From: Natrinema amylolyticum
GTDB taxonomy: Archaea > Halobacteriota > Halobacteria > Halobacteriales > Natrialbaceae
DNA length: 64,000 bases
Reading direction: 5' to 3'
Assembly: GCF_020515625.1 (NCBI RefSeq)
Contig: NZ_JAIWPJ010000005.1
Span: 113,692 to 177,691, forward strand
The notes under the pieces are model-generated. The model did no database searches. It worked only from the letters and a program-made list of their open reading frames with translations, and was not told the DNA's origin. The translations under genes and the position numbers were made by a program. Shown piece after piece: positions 23,553 to 33,828 of the stretch. Position 1 is the first letter of the stretch; every line of letters begins with the position of its first letter.

Positions 23553-25706
23553 ATGAGTCTTGCCGATTCGGACCGCGAACTCGTCGTCTCCGAGTTAGAT
23601 CGAGAGCCGACTCGAGCGGAGGCGGCGCTGTTCGAGAACCTCTGGAGCGAGCACTGCGCGTACCGCTCCTCGCGACCGCTGCTGTCGGCGTTCGACAGCG
23701 AGGGCCAGCAGGTCGTCGTCGGGCCGGGCGACGACGCGGCGGTTGTCGCGCTTCCCGGGAGCGAGGAGGGAGACGGCGACAGCACATACATCACGATGGG
23801 GATCGAGAGCCACAACCATCCCTCCTACGTGGACCCGGTCGACGGCGCGGCGACGGGCGTCGGCGGCATCGTCCGAGACACGCTCTCGATGGGTGCCTAC
23901 CCCATCGCACTCGCGGACTCGCTGTACTTCGGCGAGTTCGACGACGACCACTCGCAGTACCTCTTCGAGGGCGTCGTCGAGGGAATCAGTCACTACGGGA
24001 ACTGTATCGGTGTTCCGACGGTCGCCGGCAGCGTCGACTTCCACCCCGATTACGAGGGGAATCCGCTGGTCAACGTCGCCTGCGTCGGGCTGACGAACGA
24101 GGACCGACTCGTCACCGCCGAGGCCCAAGAGCCCGGTAACAAGCTCGTCCTCGTCGGGAACGGAACGGGTCGCGACGGGCTCGGCGGCGCGAGTTTCGCC
24201 AGCGAGGACTTAGCGGAGGACGCCGAAACCGAAGACCGGCCCGCGGTTCAGGTCGGCGACCCCTACGCGGAGAAACTGCTCATCGAGGCCAACGAAGCGC
24301 TCGTCGACGAGAACCTGATCGAGTCCGCCCGCGACCTCGGTGCCGCCGGCCTCGGCGGTGCCTCGAGCGAGATGGTCGCCAAAGCCGATCTCGGCGCACA
24401 CATCGAACTCGAGCGAGTCCACCAGCGCGAGCCGAACATGAACGCACTGGAGATCCTGCTCGCCGAGTCCCAGGAGCGGATGTGTTACGAGGTCGAACCG
24501 GACAACGTCGACCGCGTGCGCGAGATCGTCGAGCGGTTCGAGCTGGGCTGTTCGGTCATCGGCGAGGTGACCGACGGCAACTACACGTGTACCTTCGAGG
24601 GCGAGACGGTCGTCGACGTCGACGCCTACTTCCTCGGCGAGGGCGCACCGATGAACGACCTCGAGAGCGAGGAGCCGGCGGTCCCCGAGACGGATCTGCC
24701 CGATGCGACCCTTGAAGATGCCTTCAATGCCGTCGTCTCGAGTCCGAACACCGCCTCGAAGCGGTGGGTCTACCGCCAGTACGACCACGAGGTCGGCGTA
24801 CGGACGAGCGTCGGGCCGGGCGACGACGCCGCGATTATCGCGGTCCGAGAGGCCGAACAGGGGCTCGCAATTTCCTCCGGTGCCGCGCCGAACTGGACTG
24901 CCACCGCACCACGCGAGGGGGCCCGCGCGGTCGCCCTCGAGAACGCGACGAACATCGCGGCCAAGGGCGCGACGCCGCTGGCCGCGGTCGACTGTCTCAA
25001 CGGCGGTAATCCCGAAAAGCCTGACGTCTACGGCGGCTTCGAGGGGATCGTCGACGGGCTCGCCGAGATGTGCGAGACGCTGTCGACGCCGGTCGTCGGC
25101 GGGAACGTCTCGCTGTACAACGACTCCGTCGCGGGGCCGATCCCACCGACGCCGACGCTGGCGATGGTCGGCTCCAAGGACAGCTACGACGCACCGCCGC
25201 TGTCGGTCGGGTCCGACGGCGACCTGCTTCTCGTCGGCGACCTCGGGCTCGCAGCCGACGACGCCCGACTCGGCGGTTCGGAGTACCTCGCTCAGTTCGA
25301 CGGCAACGACCGATTCCCCGCCCTCCCCGACGACCCCGCGAGCCTGATCGAGACGCTTGCCTCGGTCGCGGACGACGACGCGACGCTGGCCGTCCACGAC
25401 GTCAGCCACGGCGGCCTGGCCGTCGCGCTCGCCGAAATGGTCACCGAGGACGCCGGCCTCGAGGTGTCGATTCCGAGCGACGATGCCGCGGGCGCACTGT
25501 TCCACGAACAGCCGGGTCGCGCGCTGATCCAGACCGACTCGCCCGAGGCGGTCCGCGAGGCCTTCGACGGCGTCGCGCCGGTCGTCGAACTCGGAACGGC
25601 GACCGACGACGGGACGCTCACGGTCCACGTGGGCGACGAGACGATCGAGACCGACGCGGCCGCGATCGGCGAGCGACGCGCGACGATCGACCGCGAACTC
25701 GAGTAA
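23553..25706 (+). CDS. purL: Phosphoribosylformylglycinamidine synthase subunit PurL
   Basis: Catalyses the ATP-dependent conversion of FGAR to FGAM in purine synthesis, together with PurQ and PurS. The 717-residue product has the normal small-PurL length. Landmarks are [53 protein letters not shown] with [14 protein letters not shown], and in the second half [11 protein letters not shown] and [18 protein letters not shown] palindrome overlaps the start; it includes GGTGA, but with no spacing to the ATG this cannot be an effective Shine-Dalgarno sequence. Confidence 0.96.
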   Translation: MSLADSDRELVVSELDREPTRAEAALFENLWSEHCAYRSSRPLLSAFDSEGQQVVVGPGDDAAVVALPGSEEGDGDSTYITMGIESHNHPSYVDPVDGAATGVGGIVRDTLSMGAYPIALADSLYFGEFDDDHSQYLFEGVVEGISHYGNCIGVPTVAGSVDFHPDYEGNPLVNVACVGLTNEDRLVTAEAQEPGNKLVLVGNGTGRDGLGGASFASEDLAEDAETEDRPAVQVGDPYAEKLLIEANEALVDENLIESARDLGAAGLGGASSEMVAKADLGAHIELERVHQREPNMNALEILLAESQERMCYEVEPDNVDRVREIVERFELGCSVIGEVTDGNYTCTFEGETVVDVDAYFLGEGAPMNDLESEEPAVPETDLPDATLEDAFNAVVSSPNTASKRWVYRQYDHEVGVRTSVGPGDDAAIIAVREAEQGLAISSGAAPNWTATAPREGARAVALENATNIAAKGATPLAAVDCLNGGNPEKPDVYGGFEGIVDGLAEMCETLSTPVVGGNVSLYNDSVAGPIPPTPTLAMVGSKDSYDAPPLSVGSDGDLLLVGDLGLAADDARLGGSEYLAQFDGNDRFPALPDDPASLIETLASVADDDATLAVHDVSHGGLAVALAEMVTEDAGLEVSIPSDDAAGALFHEQPGRALIQTDSPEAVREAFDGVAPVVELGTATDDGTLTVHVGDETIETDAAAIGERRATIDRELE

Positions 25707-25874
25707 CGGCTCGTTCGGCGGCGGTCGGTGAATCAGTCGAACACGGGGCTCATATCCTCCCGCGGGACGGCGATACCGTCCTCCCGCTCGGAGTTTTCTC
25801 GAGCGATTGTCCGGTATATTGATATGCTGCCGGGACGATTCATCCAACGAACCGATACTTCCGGAGAAACGCCG

Positions 25875-26462
25875 ATGACAACTGACACCCCGTCCGTCCT
25901 GATCGTCGAAGACGAACCCGACCTCGCGGATCTCTACGCCGCCTGGCTCGAGGGCGACTGCGACGTCGAGACGGCCTACGACGGCAACGAAGCGCTAGAC
26001 GCCATCGACGCTGCGATTGACGTCGTCCTCCTCGATCGGCGGATGCCGGGTCTCTCCGGTGACACCGTCCTCGATACGATCCGAGAGCGGGACCTCGACT
26101 GCCGCGTTGCGATGGTGACGGCGGTCGAACCCGACTTCGATATCATCGGAATGGGGTTCGACGACTACCTCGTCAAACCCGTCTCGAAGGACGAACTGAT
26201 CGATATCATCGAGCAACTGCTGCTCCGGGCGACCTACGACGAGCAGCTCCAGGAGTTCTTCGCGCTCGCCTCGAAGAAGGCGCTGTTAGACGACCAGAAA
26301 ACCGACGCCCAACGGAAGTCGAGCCAGGAGTACGCCGAGCTCAGGGATCGGCTGGCGGTCCTCCGCGTCGAGGTCAACGACACGATGCAGGAACTCCTCG
26401 AAGAGGACGGCTACCGCCAGCTCTGTCGCGATATCGCGAACGAGTCTGTTATTCAGGAGTGA
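25875..26462 (+). CDS. Response regulator with HalX domain
   Basis: The 195-residue product has a receiver domain (1-120) with EDEPD, the phosphoacceptor Asp54 in VVLLDRRMPG, and Lys in LVKPVSKDEL. The C-terminal HalX domain (about 125-190, KKALLDDQKTDAQRKSSQEY) is haloarchaeal and has no known DNA-binding fold. It is convergent with the histidine-kinase-like gene that follows, 4 nt from its end. ATG 25875 is preferred over an upstream in-frame start because it places the receiver at the N-terminus. Confidence 0.92.
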   Translation: MTTDTPSVLIVEDEPDLADLYAAWLEGDCDVETAYDGNEALDAIDAAIDVVLLDRRMPGLSGDTVLDTIRERDLDCRVAMVTAVEPDFDIIGMGFDDYLVKPVSKDELIDIIEQLLLRATYDEQLQEFFALASKKALLDDQKTDAQRKSSQEYAELRDRLAVLRVEVNDTMQELLEEDGYRQLCRDIANESVIQE

Positions 26463-26466
26463 GCGC

Positions 26467-28323
26467 TCACTCGAGGCGGCGCTCGAGGGTCGTTACGTCC
26501 CGGATTTCGATCCGCGTGCCGCCGTTGTTCCCGTCGGTGACAGTGCACTCCCAATCGTGAGCGTCGGCGATGGCCCGAACGAGCGCGAGGCCGATCCCGT
26601 CGATCGCGGTCTCGTCGTCGGCGGTCGGGTCGAGCACGCGGTCGCGTGCGTCCGGTGGGATTTCCGCGGCGTCGTCGAGGATGAAAAAGCCGCGACTACC
26701 TCCGTCGTCGAACCCGACTAGACCGACCCGGACCGTCACGTCGCCGTCGGCCCGCGCGACGGCACCGTCGAAGGCCGTCTCGAGGAGGTGGACGAACCGG
26801 TCGGGGTCGGCTCGGAGCGCGGCCGAGCCGTCGACGATGACGGCGTCCGCGTCGAGTCGCGACCCGTCGACGGCGTCCGCGACCGCCGACTCGAGGCGGA
26901 GCCGGCTGCGGGTCCCGACCCGCGAGGCGTTGCGAGCGAACTCTCGGACGTCGTCGACGAGCCCTTCGGCGCGCTCGAGCGTCGTTTCGACCGTGTCGCC
27001 GGCGAGCGGGAACTCCCACTCGCCGGCCCGCTCCTCTTCGAGCGCGTCGGCGACGGCCTCGAGCTGGCGTTGCAGGTCGCTCGAGAGGACGTCGGCGACG
27101 GCCTCGAGGCGCTCGGTCTGGCGCTCGAGTTCGGCCGTCCGATCCCGCAGGACGCGCTCTCGGTCGGCGCGATCGAGGGCGGCGCGCGTGTTCTCGACGA
27201 GCGTCGAGATGAGATCGACGTCGGTCTCGTCGAACCGGTGGGGATCGAGCGAGCCGGTCATGAGGACGCCATGGGTGCCGATCGGTGCGATGATCTCCGA
27301 TCGGAGCGGCGTGTCCGGGTTGTAGAGGTCGTCGACGGTCCCGAGGTCATCGAACAGTTCGACCTCGCCGCCCTCGAAGACGTCCCAGACGAGGCCTTCG
27401 CCGGGGTTGAACCGCGGGAGGCCGCCGAACTCGTCGTGGGCCCCGGCGGTGCCGGCGACGGGGTCGAGGTAGCCCTGTTCCTCCTCGAGGAGCCAGACGC
27501 CGCTGATCGGGAGATCGAGCAGGTCGCCGCCGGCGTGGACGGCGATCGCACAGATCTCCTCGGGATCGTCGGACTCGAGGAGCCAGCGCGTGACCTCGTG
27601 GAGCGACGTGACGACGCGGTCGTACTCGTGTCGATCGGTAACGTCTCGGATGACGGCGGCGACGGTCGCCGTGTCGTCCTCGATCGGAACGAACCGGAAC
27701 TCGGCCATTCGGTCGTCGCCGTTCGGACCGACGTAGGGGAGTTCGAGCTGGCGGCGGTCGGCGTTCCTGACGTCGATGTCGGTGATCGCTCGGCCGATAT
27801 CGACGGCGTGGTGGTCGTCGATCCCGGCCAGTTCGGTGAGCGTCTCGACGTGTTCGCCGACGAGGGACGACCGGTCCGCGTCCAGCATCGACTCGGTCGC
27901 GCCGTTGATCGTGACGATTTCGCGGTCGCGATCGAGCGTGACGACGGCGTCGTGGACCGCCTCGACGACGGCGGCGTGTTGGGCCAGCGTCGTCTCCTGA
28001 GCTTTCCGTTCGGTAACGTCGCGCATGTACACCGAGAGCCCGGTTTCGGACGGGTACGCCCGCGCTTCGAACCAGGTCTCGAGTGGCATGTGATAGATCT
28101 CGAAGGAGACCGGCACCTGCTCGTCCATCGCGCGATGGAACCCGTCGGGGAACTGCGTCTCGACGGTCTGAGGGAACTCGTCCCACATGACCCGCCCGAT
28201 CAGTTCCTCGCGGGAGCGCTCGAGTAACGTCTCGGCCCGCTCGTTGAGATAGGTGAACCGAAAGCCCGTATCGAGTGCGAAGAAGGCGTCGGTGACCCGG
28301 TCGACGATCGGAACGGAGCGCAT
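26467..28323 (-). CDS. PAS-PAS-GAF histidine-kinase-like protein, catalytic residues apparently lost
   Basis: With the start at ATG 28323 the product has 618 residues; TTG 28419 would add 32. Two PAS domains (RVTDAFFALDTGFRFTYLNE near the start, then AVHDAVVTLDRDREIVTING), a GAF-like domain (SDDPEEICAIAVHAGGDLLD) and a kinase-like C-terminus follow in order. Where HisKA should carry the phosphorylated His (normally SHDLRNPL) the sequence has VLSSDLQRQLEAV. The N-box Asn region reads LLETAFDGAVARA, and the G1 box reads FFILDDAAEIPP rather than DxGxG. Only a G2-like IDGIGLALVRAI remains. It may be a pseudokinase sensor working with another kinase or with the convergent HalX protein; this is inference. 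Confidence 0.83.
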   Translation of the reverse strand: MRSVPIVDRVTDAFFALDTGFRFTYLNERAETLLERSREELIGRVMWDEFPQTVETQFPDGFHRAMDEQVPVSFEIYHMPLETWFEARAYPSETGLSVYMRDVTERKAQETTLAQHAAVVEAVHDAVVTLDRDREIVTINGATESMLDADRSSLVGEHVETLTELAGIDDHHAVDIGRAITDIDVRNADRRQLELPYVGPNGDDRMAEFRFVPIEDDTATVAAVIRDVTDRHEYDRVVTSLHEVTRWLLESDDPEEICAIAVHAGGDLLDLPISGVWLLEEEQGYLDPVAGTAGAHDEFGGLPRFNPGEGLVWDVFEGGEVELFDDLGTVDDLYNPDTPLRSEIIAPIGTHGVLMTGSLDPHRFDETDVDLISTLVENTRAALDRADRERVLRDRTAELERQTERLEAVADVLSSDLQRQLEAVADALEEERAGEWEFPLAGDTVETTLERAEGLVDDVREFARNASRVGTRSRLRLESAVADAVDGSRLDADAVIVDGSAALRADPDRFVHLLETAFDGAVARADGDVTVRVGLVGFDDGGSRGFFILDDAAEIPPDARDRVLDPTADDETAIDGIGLALVRAIADAHDWECTVTDGNNGGTRIEIRDVTTLERRLE

Positions 28324-28559
28324 CGTCACGACTCTCTCCCCCCCTCCACCGACCGATTCGGTCCCCCCTCGTGCTCGAGGCAATCGCCTCTCACGGCCGT
28401 TGTCATCATCGACAGACAATCAGGATATAGTTAGTGAACGGGCTATTTCAGTGTCGTGGCCGAGCGGTGGCATGCCCCTCAGTAGCATGCGTCGCCGCCC
28501 GGTCGCGGCTCCCGTCCGCCATCCCGAACCGAATGACTCCCCACGGGCCGCCGAGCCGT

Positions 28560-29789
28560 TCAGAACTGGTCTCCGAGAAAGACCGTCGTTTCGGGAAAGA
28601 GCGTCGAAATCGTCTCGAGCGACGCGCCTGTCGCCTCGAGTCGCCCCGTTCGCTCGAGAGTGGCCGCGGACTGGAACCCGACGACGAGCTGTGAGAGCGC
28701 GCCGATATCGAGGCGGATGTCGACCTCCGGCTGGGTGTCCGAGCGATCGCGCAGTCGGCGACAGTCCGCGCGACCGCCCGAGGCCGCGAGTCGGAACGTG
28801 CCGTCGTTCCACTCGGCGAGCGAGTCCTCGACGGCGATCGTCACGGTCGCGTCGCGGTCCGGATAGGAGAGCGCGGACAGCGTCTCGGCGACGTCGACGA
28901 CGCGGACCATCGGCCCGTCCTCGACGGTCGTCTCGATCTCGTCCGGCTCTCGAGCGAGCGCGCGAATCGGCACGTCGTCGGACACGCGGAGGCGAACGCG
29001 CTGAACTTGTGACTCGTGGTCGTAACAGAACGACAGCAGCGCCAACACGGCGTCGTGATCGGCGGCGACGAGTTCGGAGACGACCATCGTCCGGTCGCCG
29101 TCGATCCCGTTCATCGTGTAGACGAGATATCCCCGCACCCGCCCGTCGCGCTCGTACGCGTAGATGAAGGGATTCTGCTCGTGGCCGGCGAAGACGCGGT
29201 AGCGCCACCACTCTTCGTCGCGCTCGAGGGCGAGCGAGTACCGCTCAGCGTACGTCTCGTAGGCCGGTTCGAGCGCCTCGTACTCGTCGGCCTCGAGTCG
29301 GCGGAACGAACCCGCGTCTCGGTCGACGGCGTCGGCCGCGACGGAGAGCACGCCCGGTTCGCACTCGTGAGTGACGATCCGGGTGCAGGTGTCCCAGCCG
29401 TACTGCCCGTAGAACCGATACCGGAACGGCCACAGGACCGAGAACCGCACGTCGCGATCGCGATATTCGGCGAGCGATCGGGCGAGCAACTGCCGGACGT
29501 AGCCGCGACGACGGTACTCGGGTGGGGTCGCAACGGACGCCAGCCCGACGGTTCGATGGACGTCGTCGCGCACGCGGGACTCGAGCCAGTAGTGCCGGCA
29601 GACGCTGCGTGGCTCCGCGTCGTCAGCCGCCCCCTCCTCGTACACTCCGCGCCGAGAGCCGAGGGCGTCCCGCGGGGTTTCGTGGTCCTCGGGATCGTAC
29701 GCCGGAACCCCCTCCTCGGGCCGGAACGCATAGCTGCGATACTCGTGGAACACGTCCCGTTCGTCCGGAATGGGACGATAGTCGACCAT
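28560..29789 (-). CDS. Eis-like GNAT N-acetyltransferase
   Basis: The 409-residue product starts MVDYRPIPDERDVFHEYRSY. An acetyl-CoA site is seen in LASVATPPEYRRRGYVRQLL (about 120), followed by FSVLWPFRYRFYGQYGWD, the hallmark of Eis-type enzymes. A second GNAT-like half and a C-terminal sterol-carrier-like domain (about 310-409) follow, ending TTVFLGDQF. Bacterial Eis enzymes acetylate amines on aminoglycosides and peptides; the archaeal substrate is not known. It is divergent from the HTH_10 gene at 29946. Confidence 0.87.
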   Translation of the reverse strand: MVDYRPIPDERDVFHEYRSYAFRPEEGVPAYDPEDHETPRDALGSRRGVYEEGAADDAEPRSVCRHYWLESRVRDDVHRTVGLASVATPPEYRRRGYVRQLLARSLAEYRDRDVRFSVLWPFRYRFYGQYGWDTCTRIVTHECEPGVLSVAADAVDRDAGSFRRLEADEYEALEPAYETYAERYSLALERDEEWWRYRVFAGHEQNPFIYAYERDGRVRGYLVYTMNGIDGDRTMVVSELVAADHDAVLALLSFCYDHESQVQRVRLRVSDDVPIRALAREPDEIETTVEDGPMVRVVDVAETLSALSYPDRDATVTIAVEDSLAEWNDGTFRLAASGGRADCRRLRDRSDTQPEVDIRLDIGALSQLVVGFQSAATLERTGRLEATGASLETISTLFPETTVFLGDQF

Positions 29790-29945
29790 ACTACGGAGAG
29801 CGCGGGCGAGCGAGAAAACTGTTGGCGAAAGTGACGGGGTACTCCGACGGTCGATTCGCGGAAACGCGGCGACGGGCCGTCGGAACGCGACCCCGGGACG
29901 CCGATTAGGAGAGCACTTTACTGCCGGTGCGTCGTGTTCCGGACA

Positions 29946-30605
29946 ATGGCTACCGAGGCGACGTTTACGATCCCGTCCGACGAGTTCCCTCTGGGGAGTA
30001 TCTTCGAACGAGTGCCGGACGTGACGGTCGAACTCGAGCGGATTATCCCCGCTCGAGACGTCGTCGTGCCGTACTTCTGGGTTCGCGGGACGACGGTCGA
30101 CGACATCGAGAGCGCGTTCGCCGACCATCCGGGCGTCACGGATATCAAGCTCGTCGATTCCGTCGCGGACGAGTACCTGCTTCGCGTCGAGTGGGCGCTG
30201 GACTACGAGGGCGTCCTGAGCACGTTGACGGAGACGAAGATCCCGCTCGTCAAAGCGGTCGGCACGAGCCAGCAGTGGACGTTCGACGTTCGGGGGGACG
30301 ACCGAAGCGACATCGCGACCTTTCAGCGGCGCTGTCGAGAACAGGGGATCCCGATCACGCTGACGAGACTTCACGCGCTCACGCCGATCGAGACCGACGC
30401 CGAGACGATGCTGACCGATGCGCAGCGGGAGGCGCTAGTCCTCGCCTACGATCGGGGCTACTTCAACAGTCCGCGGGACGTGACGATGGCGGAACTCGGC
30501 GACGAACTCGGGATCACACAGCAAGCGGTCGCGTCTCGACTCCGTCGCGGGACCGATCAGCTCCTCGGGACTGCGCTCTCCGACCTCGACGCGCCGTCCC
30601 GATAG
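29946..30605 (+). CDS. HTH_10 (bat-type) transcription regulator, second copy
   Basis: The 219-residue product has a beta-rich N-terminal region and the C-terminal bat-type HTH: MLTDAQREALVLAYDRGYFN, then PRDVTMAELGDELGITQQAV and ASRLRRGTDQLL. It is about the same length as the regulator at 15454 but diverged. ATG 29946 is chosen over one 12 nt upstream as the site nearest the TATA-like CACTTTACTG. The histidine kinase gene follows 65 nt downstream on the same strand, so they could be linked in one pathway. The target genes are unknown. Confidence 0.87.
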   Translation: MATEATFTIPSDEFPLGSIFERVPDVTVELERIIPARDVVVPYFWVRGTTVDDIESAFADHPGVTDIKLVDSVADEYLLRVEWALDYEGVLSTLTETKIPLVKAVGTSQQWTFDVRGDDRSDIATFQRRCREQGIPITLTRLHALTPIETDAETMLTDAQREALVLAYDRGYFNSPRDVTMAELGDELGITQQAVASRLRRGTDQLLGTALSDLDAPSR

Positions 30606-30670
30606 AGTACTTAAGCGTCTTGTATACTAAAAAGCGAAGTTGAACCGGACGGCCCGTCCCTATTCGATTA

Positions 30671-31924
30671 GTGGTTGGGAATCCCATCGGGTCCGACACG
30701 GCCCCTAGTGCAGACCGAACCGACACGAGCCGTTGGCACCGTGTGATCCCCGTCCTCGGCGGGGTACTTCTCATCAGTGCGATCGGGAAATCGGTCTCGG
30801 ACCTGACCGGGAACGGCGCGGTTCTGGAAGCGGTACTCGACCTGCTCCTGATCAGCTTCCCGGGAATCGTGATGTTGTATGTCGGGCGCTGGTTGCCGAA
30901 ATCATCGATCAAACCGTCGTTTTATCGCCGCATCGTGCTGTGGGTCGGCGGCGGCGTCGTCGTGATGGGGATCGTCCTCGGCCTCCGCATCGTCCATCCC
31001 GGTGTGGGAGTCCAGTTCACGTTCGGGACCCAGGCGGTCCTGTTGTCGATCGGCTCCGTCGCCGGGCTGGGGATCGGCGTCCACGAGGCGCAGGCGCTCA
31101 CCAACGCCAGAACGCTCGCGGAACGGAACGACGCGCTGAAGCGAACCGAGGCGCGCCTCGAGGAGGCGGTCACCGAGTTGGAAGCGTCCAACGAGCGATT
31201 GGAACAGTTCGCCTACGCCGCCTCCCACGACTTACAGGAGCCCCTGCGGATGATCACGAGCTACCTGCAACTCATCGAGAGTCGGTACGGCGACGAACTC
31301 GACGCGGACGGCGAGGAGTTCATCGACTACGCCGTCGACGGTGCCGAGCGGATGCAGAACATGATCGACGGGCTACTCGAGTACTCCCGGGTCGAGACGG
31401 AGGGCGATCCGCTCGAGGCGGTCGACCTGGACGCCGTTCTCGACGACGTGTTGACTGATCTACAGTTCAAACTCGAGGAGACCGATACCGAGATCACGCG
31501 AGAGCCACTCCCCACCGTCGACGGAGACGACCGACAGCTCCAGCAGCTGTTTCAGAACCTGGTGAGCAATGCGATCGAGTACAGCGGCGACGAGCCGCCG
31601 CGGATACACGTCTCGGCGGTCCGGGAGGGAGGGACCTGGACGGTTTCGATCCGCGACGAGGGCGACGGGATCGATCCCGCCGACGCCGATCGCATCTTCG
31701 AGATCTTTCAGCGCTGTCACTCGGCGGACGAACAGCCCGGCTCTGGAATCGGACTGGCCCTGTGTAAACGGATCGTCGAGCGCCACGACGGAGAGATATG
31801 GGTCGATTCGGAGCCCGACGTCGGATCGACGTTCTCGTTCACGCTCCTCGCCTGTACGGAACCGGAAACCGAGTCCGAAACCGCCACGCGACTGGCGGAC
31901 GCTCCCCCGTCGGCGTGTCGATAG
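30671..31924 (+). CDS. Membrane sensor histidine kinase
   Basis: The 417-residue product starts at GTG 30671. Three or four hydrophobic segments (about 25-130) form a membrane sensor, followed by a helical linker. The HisKA motif is FAYAASHDLQEPLRMITSYL (about 180) with an intact His. The N-box LFQNLVSNAIEYSG, G1 IRDEGDGIDPADAD and G2 GSGIGLALCKRIVE are all intact, unlike the neighbour at 26467. It should autophosphorylate, but its response regulator is not adjacent. A TATA-like TTGTATAC lies near 30618. Confidence 0.92.
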   Translation: MVGNPIGSDTAPSADRTDTSRWHRVIPVLGGVLLISAIGKSVSDLTGNGAVLEAVLDLLLISFPGIVMLYVGRWLPKSSIKPSFYRRIVLWVGGGVVVMGIVLGLRIVHPGVGVQFTFGTQAVLLSIGSVAGLGIGVHEAQALTNARTLAERNDALKRTEARLEEAVTELEASNERLEQFAYAASHDLQEPLRMITSYLQLIESRYGDELDADGEEFIDYAVDGAERMQNMIDGLLEYSRVETEGDPLEAVDLDAVLDDVLTDLQFKLEETDTEITREPLPTVDGDDRQLQQLFQNLVSNAIEYSGDEPPRIHVSAVREGGTWTVSIRDEGDGIDPADADRIFEIFQRCHSADEQPGSGIGLALCKRIVERHDGEIWVDSEPDVGSTFSFTLLACTEPETESETATRLADAPPSACR

Positions 31925-31967
31925 CGAGACGGCAGGTGGTCGGCCGGCGTCGGTCCGGTAGCGCGAT

Positions 31968-33125
31968 TCAGGCGTGTTCTTCGACGAACGCTTCGATCCG
32001 GTTGAGCGCCTGCCGGAGATCCTCGAGTCCGGTCGCGTAGGAGACCCGGAGGTGATCCTCGAACCCGTCGCCGAAGATATCGCCGGGGACGACGGCGACG
32101 CCCTGTTCGCGCAGGACCGACTCGGCGAACTCCTCGGCGGTGAAGCCCTCGGGCACCTCGGGGAAGCAGTAGAACGCGCCCTTGGCCTCGAAGACGTCCA
32201 TCCCGATCTCGCGGAACCGCGAGAGGACGAACTGCCGGCGGCGGTCGTACTGCTCGACCATTTCCTGCACGTCGTTCGCACAGGAGTCCAAGGCCTCGAT
32301 CGCGGCGTACTGGGCCGTGGTCGGGGCCGAGAGCATCGTGTACTGGTGGATCTTGTTCATCGCGCCGATGGCGTCCGCTGGGCCGAGAGCGTAGCCCAGC
32401 CGAAGCCCGGTCATCGCGTGGGCCTTCGAGAAGCCGTTGAAGACGATGGTCCGCTCACGCATCCCCTCGAAGCTCGCGATCGAGGTGTGCTCGCCGTCGT
32501 AGGTCAGTTCGGCGTAGATCTCGTCGGAGAGGACCGTCAGGTCGTTCTCGCGGGCGAATTCCGCGACCGGCTCGAGGTCCTCGGCGGGCATGATCGCGCC
32601 CGTCGGGTTGTTGGGATAACAGAGGACGAGCATGTCCGCGTCGGCCGCGCCGGCCGCCTCGAGGGCCTCGACGGTCAGTCGGAAGTCGTCTTCCTCTTTC
32701 GTCGGCACGGGGAGGACCTCCCCGCCGGCGAAGATGACGCCGGGTTCGTAGGAGATGTAGGCCGGCTGGGCGATCGCGACCGTATCGCCGGGATTGACGA
32801 ACGCACGGAAGGCCAGATCGACCGCCTCGCTCGCGCCCGCCGTGACGATGATCTCCTCGTCGGGGCCGTAGCCCAGATCGAACCGGTCTGCGACGTAGTC
32901 GGCGATCGCCTCCCGAAGCTCGCGCTTGCCGCGGTTGGCCGTGTAGGAGGTCTTCCCCTGCTCTAAGGACGTGATCGCGGCGTCGCGGGCCGCCCACGGC
33001 GTCGCGAAGTCGGGTTCGCCGACGCCCAGCGAGATGACCTCGTCGCGTTCCTCGGCGATCTCGAAGAAGCGCCGAATCCCCGAGGGCGGCACCGTCTGCA
33101 CGCGGTCTGACAGTTCGAACGTCAT
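31968..33125 (-). CDS. Class I PLP-dependent aminotransferase (aspartate aminotransferase family)
   Basis: The 385-residue product starts MTFELSDRVQTVPPSGIRRF, has LGVGEPDFATPWAARDA and the cofactor-lysine segment VFNGFSKAHAMTGLRLGYAL. NPTGAIMP and CYPNN are the Asn region that contacts the PLP ring. The amino donor cannot be assigned by sequence alone. Its start is 2 nt after the stop of an Lrp/AsnC regulator gene, so the two are one operon and the regulator probably senses an amino acid linked to this enzyme. Confidence 0.92.
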   Translation of the reverse strand: MTFELSDRVQTVPPSGIRRFFEIAEERDEVISLGVGEPDFATPWAARDAAITSLEQGKTSYTANRGKRELREAIADYVADRFDLGYGPDEEIIVTAGASEAVDLAFRAFVNPGDTVAIAQPAYISYEPGVIFAGGEVLPVPTKEEDDFRLTVEALEAAGAADADMLVLCYPNNPTGAIMPAEDLEPVAEFARENDLTVLSDEIYAELTYDGEHTSIASFEGMRERTIVFNGFSKAHAMTGLRLGYALGPADAIGAMNKIHQYTMLSAPTTAQYAAIEALDSCANDVQEMVEQYDRRRQFVLSRFREIGMDVFEAKGAFYCFPEVPEGFTAEEFAESVLREQGVAVVPGDIFGDGFEDHLRVSYATGLEDLRQALNRIEAFVEEHA

Positions 33126-33127
33126 GG

Positions 33128-33613
33128 TCAGGGGGAGAACGAGAGGCGGTCGTCACCCTCGCCGTCGCCGAGTTCGATCCCGTTCTCCTTGTAGGAGGTC
33201 ATCACGTAGTGGGTGACCGTCTGGGTGATCTCGGGGACGGGCGCGACCTTCTCGCTGATGAACTGCGAGACCTCGCGGATGGAGTCGCCCTCGACCTCCA
33301 TGTCGAAGTCGTAGTCGCCGCTGATCAGTCGCAGGGCCTTGACCTGCGGGAACCGTGCGAGGCGCTCCGCGATGTCGTCGTAGCCCGTCTCGCGGTCGAG
33401 CGTGACGTTCAACTCGACCTCGGCGCGGACGCGCTCGTCCTCGAGCTTGTCCCAGTCGACGACCGCCTGGTAGCCCCGGACGACGCCCGCTGCCTCGAGC
33501 TCCTCGATGGTCGCTTCGACCTCGTCTTCCTCGAGGTCGGTCATTCGCGCGATATCCGCCGTGGAGTAGCGCGCGTTCTCACGAAGCAACTCGAGCACCT
33601 CGCGTTCGCTCAT
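33128..33613 (-). CDS. Lrp/AsnC-family transcription regulator
   Basis: The 161-residue product has an N-terminal HTH (EVLELLRENARYSTADIARM, then TDLEEDEVEATIEELEAAGV) and a C-terminal RAM ligand-binding domain (RVRAEVELNVTLDRETGYDD, RLISGDYDFDMEVEGDS). Such proteins form dimers or octamers that change DNA binding with amino-acid ligands. It is first in an operon with the aminotransferase downstream, a common haloarchaeal pairing. The promoter side faces a 215-base spacer (33614-33828) in which I see no further gene. Confidence 0.92.
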   Translation of the reverse strand: MSEREVLELLRENARYSTADIARMTDLEEDEVEATIEELEAAGVVRGYQAVVDWDKLEDERVRAEVELNVTLDRETGYDDIAERLARFPQVKALRLISGDYDFDMEVEGDSIREVSQFISEKVAPVPEITQTVTHYVMTSYKENGIELGDGEGDDRLSFSP

Positions 33614-33828
33614 ACCGCGTGAAAGCGCGAGCGCGAGTAAAGTTCTAACGTTGTTCGTCCGTGCATCATCGACGTCGCCATTCGCTCGAACCGGTCAGAT
33701 AGCTCCGTCTCCGCACTGGTCATCCGGCAGCAATGGCGCACGCTGTCCGGGAGGGCGTGGCGATCCCCTGCTGCCACGATAGCAGCCAGTTTCCCAGGTA
33801 GTGGCGAACGAACGACCGTCTCCTCGAG

